Positions 1-9,432 of a stretch of 64,000 nucleotides of DNA are shown here, one piece after another (the stretch's first letter is position 1; every line of letters begins with the position of its first letter). This DNA is from an uncultured Pelagibacteraceae bacterium. GTDB lineage: Bacteria > Pseudomonadota > Alphaproteobacteria > Pelagibacterales > Pelagibacteraceae. The notes beneath the pieces were generated by a model. It did not search any database. It was not told where the DNA came from and saw only the letters and a list, made by a program, of their open reading frames with translations. The stretch is taken from the NCBI GenBank assembly GCA_902555585.1, contig CACDSY010000005.1, positions 1 through 64,000 on the forward strand. Direction: 5' to 3'. The translations under genes and the position numbers were made by a program.

Positions 1-15
1 ATAATTTTTTTCTAA

Positions 16-1419
16 ATGCCTTTTACAACATACGATAAAATTTGGAACGAACATCTTGTTGATGAACAACCTGATGGAACATCACTTTTGTTTGTAGATA
101 GACATTTAATTCATGAAGTTACAAGCCCGCAAGCATTTGAAGGCTTAAGAAATTCAAATAGAAAAGTAAGACATCCTAAATTAACTCTTGCAGTTGCAGA
201 TCATAATGTTCCAACAACTGATAGGTCAAAAGGTATTGCAGATGAAGATTCGAGAATTCAAGTTGAAACTTTGAACAAAAACTGTAAGGAATTTGGTGTC
301 GAGATATTTGGTATGGACGATAAAAGACAAGGCATTGTCCACATCATAGGACCTGAACAAGGTTTTACACAGCCTGGAAATATTATTGTTTGTGGTGATA
401 GTCATACTGCAACTCATGGAGCATTTGGAGCTTTAGCTTTTGGTATTGGAACCTCAGAAGTAGAACACGTTTTAGCAACACAAACTTTAGTTCAAAAAAA
501 ATCAAAAAACTTTAGAATTAGCGTAAATGGTTCATTACCTATTGGCGTAACATCAAAGGATGTTATATTGCAGATAATTGGAAAAATAGGAACAGCTGGT
601 GGTACTGGTTATGTGATTGAGTATGCCGGTAACCTTATAACTAATCTAAGTGTTGAACAAAGAATGACGATTTGCAACATGACGATTGAAGGTGGGGCAA
701 GAGCAGGATTAATTCAACCAGATGAAAAGATTTTCCAATATTTAAAAAGTAAACCAATGTCACCAAAAGGAGAAAACTGGGAAAAAGCTTTAGAATATTG
801 GCATACATTAAAATCTGATAAGGATGCAAACTTTGACAAAGAATTAACGTTAGATGGATCTCAAATTAAACCAATGGTAACTTGGGGAACATCTCCTCAG
901 GATGTAGTTGAAATAGATGGTAAAGTTCCTAATCCTGAAAATGAAACAGACCCAGATAGAAAAAATTCAATTAATAGATCATTAAATTATATGGGACTAA
1001 AACCAAATACGAACATTCAAGATATTAAGATTGATAAAGTTTTTATAGGAAGCTGCACTAACGGGAGAATAGAAGATATAAGAGAGGCAGCTAAAATATT
1101 AAAAGATAAAAAAGTTGCATCACATGTACATGCAATGATTGTTCCAGGTTCTGGTTTAGTTAAAGAACAAGCAGAGCAAGAGGGTCTAGATAAAATATTT
1201 TTACAATCAGGCTTTGAATGGAGAGAGCCAGGTTGTTCAATGTGTCTAGCAATGAATGCGGACAAGCTTAAACCTGAAGAAAGATGTGCATCTACCTCTA
1301 ATAGAAATTTTGAGGGTAGACAGGGAAGAGGCGGCAGAACACATTTAGTTAGTCCAGCAATGGCTGCAGCAGCCGCAATTTCTGGAAATTTAGATGATGT
1401 AAGAAAATACCAAAATTAA
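16..1419 (+). CDS. leuC: 3-isopropylmalate dehydratase large subunit
   Basis: Large, iron-sulfur-binding subunit of isopropylmalate isomerase, which interconverts 2- and 3-isopropylmalate in leucine biosynthesis with LeuD. At 467 residues it has the family's usual length. The aconitase-type signatures are visible: an early [19 protein letters not shown] stretch, then GSCTNGR, then a CSMCL pair, which together supply the three cysteines for the 4Fe-4S cluster. The ATG at 16 gives a normal N-terminus. The stop codon is followed at once by the leuD start, so the two subunits are translated together. Only 15 bases precede the gene in this window, so its promoter cannot be judged. Confidence 0.97.
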   Translation: MPFTTYDKIWNEHLVDEQPDGTSLLFVDRHLIHEVTSPQAFEGLRNSNRKVRHPKLTLAVADHNVPTTDRSKGIADEDSRIQVETLNKNCKEFGVEIFGMDDKRQGIVHIIGPEQGFTQPGNIIVCGDSHTATHGAFGALAFGIGTSEVEHVLATQTLVQKKSKNFRISVNGSLPIGVTSKDVILQIIGKIGTAGGTGYVIEYAGNLITNLSVEQRMTICNMTIEGGARAGLIQPDEKIFQYLKSKPMSPKGENWEKALEYWHTLKSDKDANFDKELTLDGSQIKPMVTWGTSPQDVVEIDGKVPNPENETDPDRKNSINRSLNYMGLKPNTNIQDIKIDKVFIGSCTNGRIEDIREAAKILKDKKVASHVHAMIVPGSGLVKEQAEQEGLDKIFLQSGFEWREPGCSMCLAMNADKLKPEERCASTSNRNFEGRQGRGGRTHLVSPAMAAAAAISGNLDDVRKYQN

Positions 1420-2025
1420 ATGAATAAATTTATCTCAATAAAAAGTGTTCCAGCTTATCTACCTATCGTCAATATAGATACAGACATGATAATTCCTAAA
1501 CAGTTTTTAAAAACTATTAAAAGAACTGGACTAGGAAAAAATTTATTTTTTGAAATGAGATATGACCAAAGTGGTAAAGAGATAAATGACTTTATTTTAA
1601 ATAATAGTCCGTATAATAATTCTAAAATTTTAATTGCAGGAAAGAATTTTGGATGTGGCTCTTCTAGAGAACATGCTCCTTGGGCTTTAATGGATTTTGG
1701 AATAACTTGTTTAATTAGTTCAAGTTATGCAGATATATTTTATAATAACTGTTTTAAGAACGGGATTCTCCCAATTACAATTTCAGAGGATCAAATCAAA
1801 GAAATTTCAGAGTACTCGAATAGAAAAGAGGAAATTTCTGTAAATTTACCTGAACAAACAATAAGTTTTGGTAATAAAGAAATTAAATTTGAAATAGATC
1901 AATTTAAGAAAAAATGTCTAATTGAGGGACTAGATGACATTGCTTTATCACTAGAAAAATCTGAAAAAATAGTTTCATACGAAAATAAAATTAAAGAAGC
2001 AAAACCTTGGATATTTAATGATTAA
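1420..2025 (+). CDS. leuD: 3-isopropylmalate dehydratase small subunit
   Basis: Small (swivel-domain) subunit that completes the isopropylmalate isomerase active site with LeuC. It is 201 residues, normal for the family, and carries the conserved [15 protein letters not shown] substrate-binding motif near residue 80. Its ATG directly abuts the leuC stop, and its last 8 bases overlap the start of leuB, indicating one translationally coupled leuCDB operon. Confidence 0.97.
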   Translation: MNKFISIKSVPAYLPIVNIDTDMIIPKQFLKTIKRTGLGKNLFFEMRYDQSGKEINDFILNNSPYNNSKILIAGKNFGCGSSREHAPWALMDFGITCLISSSYADIFYNNCFKNGILPITISEDQIKEISEYSNRKEEISVNLPEQTISFGNKEIKFEIDQFKKKCLIEGLDDIALSLEKSEKIVSYENKIKEAKPWIFND

Positions 2026-3124
2026 AATTAAAAAAAGAAAAATTTTACTATTACCAGGGGATGGTATCGGACCTGAAGTAATTGCTGAAGTCAAAAAAAT
2101 AATTCAATGGTTTAACTCAAACAAATCCTTGGATTTTGAAATTGACCAAGATTTGGTTGGAGGTGCTGCTTATGATAAACATGGAACTCCAATAACTGAT
2201 GAAGCTTTTTACAAGGCACAAGAAAGCGCTGCAGTAATATTAGGTGCTGTTGGTGGACCAAAATGGGATAATATTGATTTTTCAAAAAAACCAGAGAGAG
2301 CCTTATTAAAATTAAGAAAAGAATTAAAATTATTTGCAAATTTGAGACCTGCAATTTGTTTCAAACAACTTGTTGATGCCTCAAGTTTAAAGCCTGAATT
2401 TGTCTCTAATTTAGATATTCTTTTTGTTAGGGAATTAACGGGTGGGATTTACTTTGGTGAACCTAGAGGGATAAAACCAATTGATAATGGCGAAAGAAAA
2501 GGAATAAATACTCATGTCTATACTAGTAGTGAAATTGAGAGAGTAGCCCGTGTTGCATTTGATCTAGCCAGAAAAAGGAACAATAAAGTCACTTCCTGTG
2601 AAAAGTCGAATGTCATGGAGGCAGGTCAATTATGGAAAGAAGAAGTTCAAGCAATTCATGAAAAAGAATATAGCGATGTAGAATTAAAACATATTCTAGC
2701 AGATAACTGTGCAATGCAGTTAGTTAGAAATCCCAAACAATTTGATGTGATAGTAACAGATAATCTTTTTGGTGACATGTTATCAGACGAAGCTGCAATG
2801 TTGACTGGTTCTCTTGGGCTTCTGCCATCTGCGTCTCTTGGAGCCAAAGATAAAAATGGTAATATGAGATCTTTATATGAGCCAGTTCATGGATCAGCAC
2901 CCGATATAGCAGGTCAAGGTATTGCTAATCCAATTGCAACAATTCTGAGTTTTGCAATGGCTTTAAGATATTCTTTAGACCTAGATAAAGAGGCAGATAG
3001 TCTAGAAAAAGCTGTTCAAGGTGTGCTTGATGAGGGTCTTAGAACTAAAGACATTATTTCTAAGGGAATGAAAGAAGTATCAACATCAGTGATGGGAGAT
3101 GCGATAATTTCAAAATTGCAATAA
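2018..3124 (+). CDS. leuB: 3-isopropylmalate dehydrogenase
   Basis: NAD-dependent oxidative decarboxylation of 3-isopropylmalate to 2-oxoisocaproate, third step of the leucine branch. The 368-residue protein has the isocitrate/isopropylmalate dehydrogenase layout: N-terminal [11 protein letters not shown], the ANLRP loop, the [13 protein letters not shown] motif and a C-terminal [15 protein letters not shown] segment with the metal-binding aspartates. It overlaps leuD by 8 bp and is followed after 26 bp by dmdC on the same strand. Confidence 0.97.
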   Translation: MIKIKKRKILLLPGDGIGPEVIAEVKKIIQWFNSNKSLDFEIDQDLVGGAAYDKHGTPITDEAFYKAQESAAVILGAVGGPKWDNIDFSKKPERALLKLRKELKLFANLRPAICFKQLVDASSLKPEFVSNLDILFVRELTGGIYFGEPRGIKPIDNGERKGINTHVYTSSEIERVARVAFDLARKRNNKVTSCEKSNVMEAGQLWKEEVQAIHEKEYSDVELKHILADNCAMQLVRNPKQFDVIVTDNLFGDMLSDEAAMLTGSLGLLPSASLGAKDKNGNMRSLYEPVHGSAPDIAGQGIANPIATILSFAMALRYSLDLDKEADSLEKAVQGVLDEGLRTKDIISKGMKEVSTSVMGDAIISKLQ

Positions 3125-3150
3125 TTAAACATTTATTCTAAAGTATATTT

Positions 3151-4914
3151 ATGCCAACTTATAATGCACCAGTAGATGATATGATGTTTCTCTTTGATAA
3201 ATTGAGGAACAATAAAAAATATAATGAAATTGAAAAATATAAAGAAGTTAATACAGAATTAGTTAAAGATATTTTAGACGAAGCAGCAAAAATTACTCAA
3301 AACTTAATCTTACCTCTTGCAAAAAGTGGAGATGAAACGCCAGCTGTTTTAGAAAATGGCGTGGTTAGAACACCTCCAGGATATAAGGAAGCTTATCAAA
3401 AATTTATAGAAGATGGATGGATTTCTTTATCTTGTGATCCGAAATATGGTGGACAAGGAATGCCCAAAACAGTAAGCACTTTCTTTGATGAAATGTTATC
3501 ATCTGCAAGTTTATCTTTTAAACTTTACAGTGAATTGACTATTGGAGCATATAACTGTTTGTTAAGGCACGCTGATGATGAGATAAAAAATACTTATTTA
3601 CCTAAAATGGTTGAGGGTAAATGGAGCGGTACAATGTGTTTAACTGAACCAGTATGTGGAACAGACTTAGGTCTTCTAAAAACTAAAGCAGTTGATCAAA
3701 ATGATGGAACTTACAAAATTAGTGGTCAAAAAATTTTTATAACTTCAGGTGATCAAGATTTAACAGAAAATATTATTCATTTAGTATTAGCTCGATCAAC
3801 AGACTCACCAGCAGGAACAAAAGGTATCAGTTTATTTTTAGTTCCAAAATTCGTTTTAAATAAAGATGGATCAGTTGGGCCAAGAAACGGAGTTTCAACA
3901 GGATCAATAGAAAACAAAATGGGCATTAAGGGATCTGCAACATGTGTATTAAATTTTGATGATGCTGTTGGTTATATGATTGGACCAAAAAACAAAGGCC
4001 TTAACTCTATGTTCACAATGATGAATTTAGAGAGAATTATTGTTGGGATTCAAGGTTTAGGTATTTCTGAAATTGCATACCAAAATTCCCTTACTTACGC
4101 CAAAGAAAGAAAACAAGGTAAGGCATTTAATTCAAAATCAAATAATGGTGCAGATTTTATTATTGATCACGTTGATATTAGACGGTCACTTTTGAGTATG
4201 AAGTCTATGATAGAGGGACAAAGAGCCTTGAGTTTCTGGCTGTCTCAACAAATTGAAGTTAGCTTAAATCATTCTGATGAAAAAATAAAACAAGAAGCTT
4301 CAGATCTTGTTTCATTAATGACTCCAGTTGTTAAATCACTTTTCACGGACAATGCAATGGAAATAACAAGTGAAGCAATGCAAATTCATGGAGGATATGG
4401 ATTTACTAAAGATCAAGGCATTGAACAATTCTACAGGGACAATAGAATTACACCTATTTATGAGGGAACAAATTCAGTTCAGGCTGCTGACTTAGTCTTC
4501 AGAAAATTAATCAATAAAAATGGAGATATTATTGAAAACTACCTTAATTTGGTTAAAGACGAGATTAAAATTACTGACAAAAAAGCCGAGCCTTTTGTAA
4601 AACAACTTAACTATCATCTCGATATTTTGTCAAAATTTACTGATTGGATGAAGGAAAAAATAAAAAGTTCTCCAGAAGATGCAAGTGGAGCATGTAATGA
4701 TTATTTAAAAGTTCTTGGTTTAGTTGCAACGGGGCATGCTTGGTTAAAAGTTCTAGAAGTTTCCTTTAAAGAATATGAGAGCAATAAAGATTTTTATGAG
4801 GATAAAATCCAAACTGCAAACTTTTTCTTTAATAGAGTACTTCCTAGGATAGAAAGTAGTTATATTACTGCAACTACTGGAAGTAATTATATTATGAATT
4901 ACAAATTTAATTAG
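3151..4914 (+). CDS. dmdC: Methylmercaptopropionyl-CoA dehydrogenase (acyl-CoA dehydrogenase family)
   Basis: FAD acyl-CoA dehydrogenase predicted to oxidise 3-methylmercaptopropionyl-CoA to methylthioacryloyl-CoA in the DMSP demethylation pathway. At 587 residues it is longer than ordinary (about 390-residue) acyl-CoA dehydrogenases, as is typical of the DmdC-like group with a C-terminal helical extension. Family motifs are present: MCLTEPVCGTDLG for flavin contacts, MQIHGGYGFTKDQG, and YEGTN with the likely catalytic base Glu438. The assignment to this substrate rests on adjacency to dmdB (1 bp downstream) and dmdA. By sequence alone it could also act on other medium or branched acyl-CoAs. 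Confidence 0.88.
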   Translation: MPTYNAPVDDMMFLFDKLRNNKKYNEIEKYKEVNTELVKDILDEAAKITQNLILPLAKSGDETPAVLENGVVRTPPGYKEAYQKFIEDGWISLSCDPKYGGQGMPKTVSTFFDEMLSSASLSFKLYSELTIGAYNCLLRHADDEIKNTYLPKMVEGKWSGTMCLTEPVCGTDLGLLKTKAVDQNDGTYKISGQKIFITSGDQDLTENIIHLVLARSTDSPAGTKGISLFLVPKFVLNKDGSVGPRNGVSTGSIENKMGIKGSATCVLNFDDAVGYMIGPKNKGLNSMFTMMNLERIIVGIQGLGISEIAYQNSLTYAKERKQGKAFNSKSNNGADFIIDHVDIRRSLLSMKSMIEGQRALSFWLSQQIEVSLNHSDEKIKQEASDLVSLMTPVVKSLFTDNAMEITSEAMQIHGGYGFTKDQGIEQFYRDNRITPIYEGTNSVQAADLVFRKLINKNGDIIENYLNLVKDEIKITDKKAEPFVKQLNYHLDILSKFTDWMKEKIKSSPEDASGACNDYLKVLGLVATGHAWLKVLEVSFKEYESNKDFYEDKIQTANFFFNRVLPRIESSYITATTGSNYIMNYKFN

Positions 4915-4915
4915 A

Positions 4916-6544
4916 ATGAACCCTTATGAAACAAATTTGGATAAAAACGATGCCAATTATGTTCCATTAACCCCTTTATCATTTCTAGAAAGAGCAAAAG
5001 ATATTTACCCAAACTACGAAGCAGTAGTTTATGAAAGTAGGAAATACACTTGGAGTGAAGTTTATAAAAGATGTATTAAGTTTGCTAGTGCATTAGATAA
5101 ATTAGGTATTAAAACAGGTGATACGGTATCTGTTTTGGCTTTCAACACACCTGAAATATTCGAAGCGCATTACTCAATACCTATGGTCGGAGCAGTTATT
5201 AATGCTATTAATACAAGACTAGACTCAAAAACGATTAGTTACATTTTAAATCACAGTGAAGCAAAGGTTCTAATTGTAGATAGACAATTTCATGATGTAG
5301 TAAAAAAAGCCTTAGAGGAAGTTAATTCAAAAATTACTATAATTGATATAAATGATAAAGATGCAAACTTAACCGATTCTAAAAATATTGGATCTTTGGA
5401 ATATGAAGAGTTTTTAAATTCCGGAGATGAAAATTTTAAATGGAAAATGCCAAAAGATGAGTGGCAAGCTATAGCATTAGGTTATACTTCTGGAACAACT
5501 GGTAATCCAAAAGGAGTTGTTTATCATCATAGAGGATCATATTTAATGGCAACAGGAAGTGCAGTTGCATGGAACATGCCTAATCAATTAAATTTTCTTT
5601 ACACAGTACCAATGTTTCATTGTAATGGCTGGTGCTATCCCTGGACAATGTCAATGATACATGGTCGAGTAATTTGTCTGAGAAATATTGATGTAAAAAA
5701 AATATTTGAATTAATTGATAAATATAAAGTTACTCATTTTGGTGGAGCACCAATAGTTTTAAACATGTTAGCTAATGCACCTCAGGATCAGCAAAAAGAG
5801 TTAAAAAGAAAAGTGTATGTTTTAACAGCAGGTGCCCCTCCTCCGAGTATAATTTTCGAAAAAATGCAAAAGTTAGGCTTTGAAGTAATGCACGTATATG
5901 GTCTAACGGAAACCTATGGTCATATTTTGCAGTGTGCATGGAATCAAGAATGGGATGAATTAGATCAAAATAATCAAAACGAAATAAGAGCAAGACAAGG
6001 TGTAAGGTATCCCAATACGGAAGGCGTTATTGTAATGGACCCTGAAACCATGAAGCCTGTTCCTCATGATGGAAAAACAATGGGTGAAATTATGATTAGA
6101 GGAAATGTAGTGATGAAGGGTTATTTTAAAGATAAAGAAGCGACAGAAAAATCAATGGATGGAGGATGGTTTCATTCTGGCGACTTAGCTGTAACTCATC
6201 CAAGTGGTTACATAAAAATACAAGACCGATCAAAAGATATTATAATTTCAGGAGGAGAAAATATTTCATCTATTGAGATAGAAAATACGATTTCAAAACA
6301 TCCTGCTGTATCACTGGCAGCTGTTGTAGCAAAACCAGATGAAAAATGGGGTGAAACACCTTGTGCTTTTGTTGAATTAATTGAAGGAAAATCAAGCTCA
6401 GAGGAAGAAATTATTAAATTTTGTCGAGAAACTCTTGCTGGATTTAAACTTCCTAAGAAGGTTGTGTTTACTCCGCTACCAAAGACATCCACTGGAAAGA
6501 TTCAAAAGTTTGAACTGAGAAAACAAGCTAAGGAATTAAACTAA
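4916..6544 (+). CDS. dmdB: Methylmercaptopropionate-CoA ligase (AMP-dependent acyl-CoA synthetase)
   Basis: ATP-dependent ligase predicted to make MMPA-CoA from 3-methylmercaptopropionate, the product of DmdA. It is 542 residues, the usual length for medium-chain acyl-CoA synthetases. The AMP-binding P-loop TSGTTGNPKG lies near residues 191-200, and HVYGLTETYG and WFHSGDLA follow. The C-terminal catalytic lysine sits in STGKIQK (Lys528). The start is one base after the dmdC stop, so the pair is co-transcribed. It is immediately upstream of dmdA. Substrate is inferred from context; the family is promiscuous for short and medium acids. Confidence 0.88.
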   Translation: MNPYETNLDKNDANYVPLTPLSFLERAKDIYPNYEAVVYESRKYTWSEVYKRCIKFASALDKLGIKTGDTVSVLAFNTPEIFEAHYSIPMVGAVINAINTRLDSKTISYILNHSEAKVLIVDRQFHDVVKKALEEVNSKITIIDINDKDANLTDSKNIGSLEYEEFLNSGDENFKWKMPKDEWQAIALGYTSGTTGNPKGVVYHHRGSYLMATGSAVAWNMPNQLNFLYTVPMFHCNGWCYPWTMSMIHGRVICLRNIDVKKIFELIDKYKVTHFGGAPIVLNMLANAPQDQQKELKRKVYVLTAGAPPPSIIFEKMQKLGFEVMHVYGLTETYGHILQCAWNQEWDELDQNNQNEIRARQGVRYPNTEGVIVMDPETMKPVPHDGKTMGEIMIRGNVVMKGYFKDKEATEKSMDGGWFHSGDLAVTHPSGYIKIQDRSKDIIISGGENISSIEIENTISKHPAVSLAAVVAKPDEKWGETPCAFVELIEGKSSSEEEIIKFCRETLAGFKLPKKVVFTPLPKTSTGKIQKFELRKQAKELN

Positions 6545-6594
6545 TATAGTTTCTTTACAAAAATCAAATAAGATGGCAGTAATGCTCAAAAAAA

Positions 6595-7704
6595 ATGAAA
6601 ACTTTTTTAATAGCAAAATCAAGAAGGCTTAGAGGTACACCATACACCTCTAGAATTGAAAAACAAGGTGTAACTGCTTATACTATATATAATCATATGT
6701 TGCTGCCAGCAGCATTTGGTTCTGTAGAAGATGCTTATCATCACTTGAAACAACATGTTCAGATTTGGGATGTTGCAGCTGAAAGACAAGTTGAAATTTC
6801 TGGTAAAGACTCAGCAAAATTGGTTCAATTGATGACTTGCAGAGATTTATCAAAATCCAAAGATGGAAGATGTTATTACTGCCCAATCATTGATGATAAT
6901 GCAGGTTTAATTAATGATCCTGTGGTTCTAAGATTAAATGAAAATAGGTGGTGGGTCTCTTTAGCTGACTCAGATGTAATTCTATTTGCCAAAGGATTAG
7001 CGATTGGAAACAAATTTGATGTGAAAATTTCTGAACCTGATGTTGATATAATGGCAGTGCAAGGACCAAAATCGTTTCAATTAATGGAAAAAGTTTTTGG
7101 AGAAAAAATTATAAATTTAAAATTTTTTGGTTTTGATTATTTTGAATTTGGTGGAGATAAACATCTTATTGCAAAGTCTGGATGGTCTAAACAAGGTGGC
7201 TATGAAATTTATATGGAACACAACGAGTCAGGCTTAAAACTATACGATCATCTCTTTGAAATTGGTAAGGAATTCAATATTAGACCTGGTGGACCAAACC
7301 TTATCGAACGTATTGAGAGTGGTTTACTTTCCCATGGTAATGATATGGACAATGGAGATAATCCATATGAATGTGGTTTTGATAAGTATGTAAATATAGA
7401 TAGTGATGTTGATTTCTTAGGTAAAGAAAAACTGAAAAAAATTAAAGCTGAAGGAATTAAAAAAAAACTTATGGGAGTAAAAATTGATGCCAAGGAAATA
7501 AGTGTTAATGGCTCAATGGATCTAGTAGACGAAGATAATAATGTAATTGGAGAATTAAGATCTGGTTGTTACAATCCGACTTTTAAACAAGTCATTGGAA
7601 TTGCAATGATTAACAAACCACACTTTGAGACTTCGAAATCCTTTAAAATCAATATAAATGGCTCTGATTTTGAAGGAAAAGTTTGTGATTTACCTTTCAT
7701 TTAG
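6595..7704 (+). CDS. dmdA: Dimethylsulfoniopropionate (DMSP) demethylase
   Basis: Tetrahydrofolate-dependent removal of a methyl group from DMSP, giving 3-methylmercaptopropionate and 5-methyl-THF; a cytosolic enzyme of the GcvT (aminomethyltransferase) fold. The 369-residue protein matches my recollection of the Candidatus Pelagibacter enzyme in length, N-terminus ([20 protein letters not shown]) and C-terminus (NVCDLPFI-like), with scattered substitutions between. The 50-bp gap upstream is the widest in the dmd cluster and holds a TTTACA (6554-6559) that could be a -35 box, but I see no good -10, so a private promoter is only a possibility. ATGs just upstream are out of frame or add nothing conserved. 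Confidence 0.95.
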   Translation: MKTFLIAKSRRLRGTPYTSRIEKQGVTAYTIYNHMLLPAAFGSVEDAYHHLKQHVQIWDVAAERQVEISGKDSAKLVQLMTCRDLSKSKDGRCYYCPIIDDNAGLINDPVVLRLNENRWWVSLADSDVILFAKGLAIGNKFDVKISEPDVDIMAVQGPKSFQLMEKVFGEKIINLKFFGFDYFEFGGDKHLIAKSGWSKQGGYEIYMEHNESGLKLYDHLFEIGKEFNIRPGGPNLIERIESGLLSHGNDMDNGDNPYECGFDKYVNIDSDVDFLGKEKLKKIKAEGIKKKLMGVKIDAKEISVNGSMDLVDEDNNVIGELRSGCYNPTFKQVIGIAMINKPHFETSKSFKININGSDFEGKVCDLPFI

Positions 7705-7723
7705 TATAAAACTTTAAAATATC

Positions 7724-8734
7724 ATGAATATAGCAATAGTAGGAGCGACAGGAAACGTAGGTCGAAAATTAATTGAGGTTTTGGAAAAAAAAAACTTTCC
7801 AATAACAGAGGCTTTCCTAGTTGCGTCTTCAAATAGTGAAGGAAAAAAAATTAATTTTTTAGGAAAAGAACATACTGTTAGTAATTTAGAGCACTTTGAT
7901 TTTTCAAAAGTGAAAATTGCTTTTTTTGCAGCGGGTTCTTCAATTGCTGAAAAATGGGCACCGATTGCAGCTGAAAAAACAATTGTAATTGATAATTCTA
8001 AATTCTTTAGAAAAGATCCAGAAATTCCTTTAATTGTTCCAGAGGTAAATTCCAAAGAACTACCTAAATTTAAAAATAAGAATATTATAGCAAATGCTAA
8101 TTGTTCAGTAATACCAATAGTTGTGGCTCTCAAACCATTACATGATTTGTATAATGTAAAAAGAATAGTTGCATCAACTTATCAATCAGTATCAGGAGCA
8201 GGTAAGGCAGGTATGGATGAACTTATATCTCAGACAAAAGAAGTATTGGAAAATAAAGATGTTGAGTCAAAAAATTTTACTAAGCAAATTGCTTTTAATG
8301 CTATACCACATATTGATAGTTTTCTTGAAAATGGAAGCACAAAAGAAGAGCAAAAAAATCATGATGAGGTAAAAAAAATTTTAGATAGTAAAATTAATAT
8401 AACATCTACATGTGTAAGAATCCCTGTCCTTGTTTCTCACTCCATAAGTGTCAATGTTGAATTTAACAAAAAACATGACTTAGAAGAAATAAGAAATGTC
8501 TTATCATCTTCACCAGGATGCAAGGTAGTTGATGAGCAAAAAGATGGAGGATACATTACGCCTGTTGAAGCTGAAGATAAATTTGAAACATTCATATCAA
8601 GAATTCGTGAGGACTCTTCTCAACCAAATTCAATTAATTTGTGGGTTGTGTCTGATAACTTATTAAAAGGTGCTGCACTTAATGCAGTTGAAATTGCTGA
8701 GGCTTTAGTAGAAAAAGATTTTTATGGAAAATAA
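7724..8734 (+). CDS. asd: Aspartate-semialdehyde dehydrogenase
   Basis: NADPH-dependent reduction of aspartyl phosphate to aspartate semialdehyde, the branch point to lysine/diaminopimelate, threonine and homoserine (hence methionine). The 336-residue protein starts with the dinucleotide motif GATGNVGRKL and has the catalytic cysteine in the NANCSVIP motif and STYQSVSGAG further on. Its last 11 bases overlap the start of sdhC, so it appears to be transcribed into the TCA block. Confidence 0.96.
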   Translation: MNIAIVGATGNVGRKLIEVLEKKNFPITEAFLVASSNSEGKKINFLGKEHTVSNLEHFDFSKVKIAFFAAGSSIAEKWAPIAAEKTIVIDNSKFFRKDPEIPLIVPEVNSKELPKFKNKNIIANANCSVIPIVVALKPLHDLYNVKRIVASTYQSVSGAGKAGMDELISQTKEVLENKDVESKNFTKQIAFNAIPHIDSFLENGSTKEEQKNHDEVKKILDSKINITSTCVRIPVLVSHSISVNVEFNKKHDLEEIRNVLSSSPGCKVVDEQKDGGYITPVEAEDKFETFISRIREDSSQPNSINLWVVSDNLLKGAALNAVEIAEALVEKDFYGK

Positions 8735-9107
8735 AAACCCGATATCACCACATATACAAATTTATAATTGGCACATCTCCTCACTGGTTTCAATTTCACA
8801 CAGAATAACTGGTATAATAAACTTTTTCACTATAACTTTAATAGGTATATGGATAGCTTCTTTATTATTGGGTGAACAGAGTTATCAGAATATTAATTTG
8901 TTCTTATCATCTTTTTTGGGCAAATTTTTTTGTCTTGGAATTATTTGGTCTTTTTCATTTCAAATGCTTAGTGAAATAAGACATTTGTTTATGGATTTAG
9001 GTTATGGTTTTGAGCAAAAAACTACAAAAATAACAGGACTAATTGTGCTGATCGGATCATTTCCACTTACTATAATAACCTTTATTATTGGAAGAGTTTT
9101 AATTTAA
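8724..9107 (+). CDS. sdhC: Succinate dehydrogenase cytochrome b556-type anchor, SdhC
   Basis: Membrane anchor of complex II, 127 residues with three predicted membrane helices (about 27-48, 61-84 and 103-125). The quinone-site signature SISHRITGI is kept (Ser23 and Arg27 match E. coli Ser27 and Arg31), and so is IRHLFMDLG (His87). The axial heme histidine, which lies seven residues before this last His in the usual HxxxGxIRH pattern, is replaced by Gln80 (codon CAA). No other histidine lies in that helix. The gene overlaps asd by 11 bp and shares TAATG with sdhD. Confidence 0.93.
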   Translation: MENKNPISPHIQIYNWHISSLVSISHRITGIINFFTITLIGIWIASLLLGEQSYQNINLFLSSFLGKFFCLGIIWSFSFQMLSEIRHLFMDLGYGFEQKTTKITGLIVLIGSFPLTIITFIIGRVLI

Positions 9108-9430
9108 TGGGATCAGTTACAAAAAAATGGTTGTTCTTAAAAGTAAGTTCAGCAATATTAGTGCCTTTAATGCTATGGTTTGCGATTAATTTAGCTTTTA
9201 TTTACGATAAAGGCTTTGAACAGGTATTACTGTTTGTGTCTTCTCAACCTTCAAAGTTTTTGTTAAGTCTTTTTTTGATTTTTGCATATTTTTTCTCTGC
9301 ACTAAGTATTAGCGAGGTTTTTGAGGATTATATCGAAGATCAAAAAATCAAAAATGCCGCAAATAAATCTTTAAATATCTTTGCTATAGTATTTCCATTA
9401 TTAATCATTATCTTAATATTTAGTTTATAG
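9107..9430 (+). CDS. sdhD: Succinate dehydrogenase membrane anchor, SdhD
   Basis: Second membrane anchor of complex II, 107 residues with three hydrophobic helices (about 13-33, 50-70 and 89-106). It keeps the EDY motif (Asp74 and Tyr75, matching E. coli Asp82 and Tyr83 of the quinone site). The heme-ligating histidine normally eleven residues before that Asp is Phe63 here, and the whole protein contains no histidine. The family is weakly conserved, so identity rests on size, topology, EDY and position between sdhC (1 bp overlap) and sdhA (2 bp gap). Confidence 0.9.
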   Translation: MGSVTKKWLFLKVSSAILVPLMLWFAINLAFIYDKGFEQVLLFVSSQPSKFLLSLFLIFAYFFSALSISEVFEDYIEDQKIKNAANKSLNIFAIVFPLLIIILIFSL

Positions 9431-9432
9431 TT

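Noticed and set aside
7714..8133. 139-residue minus-strand open frame over asd
   Set aside because: It lies wholly opposite a well-supported asd gene and has a composition typical of a reverse shadow (Ser/Phe/Ile rich); no family resemblance.
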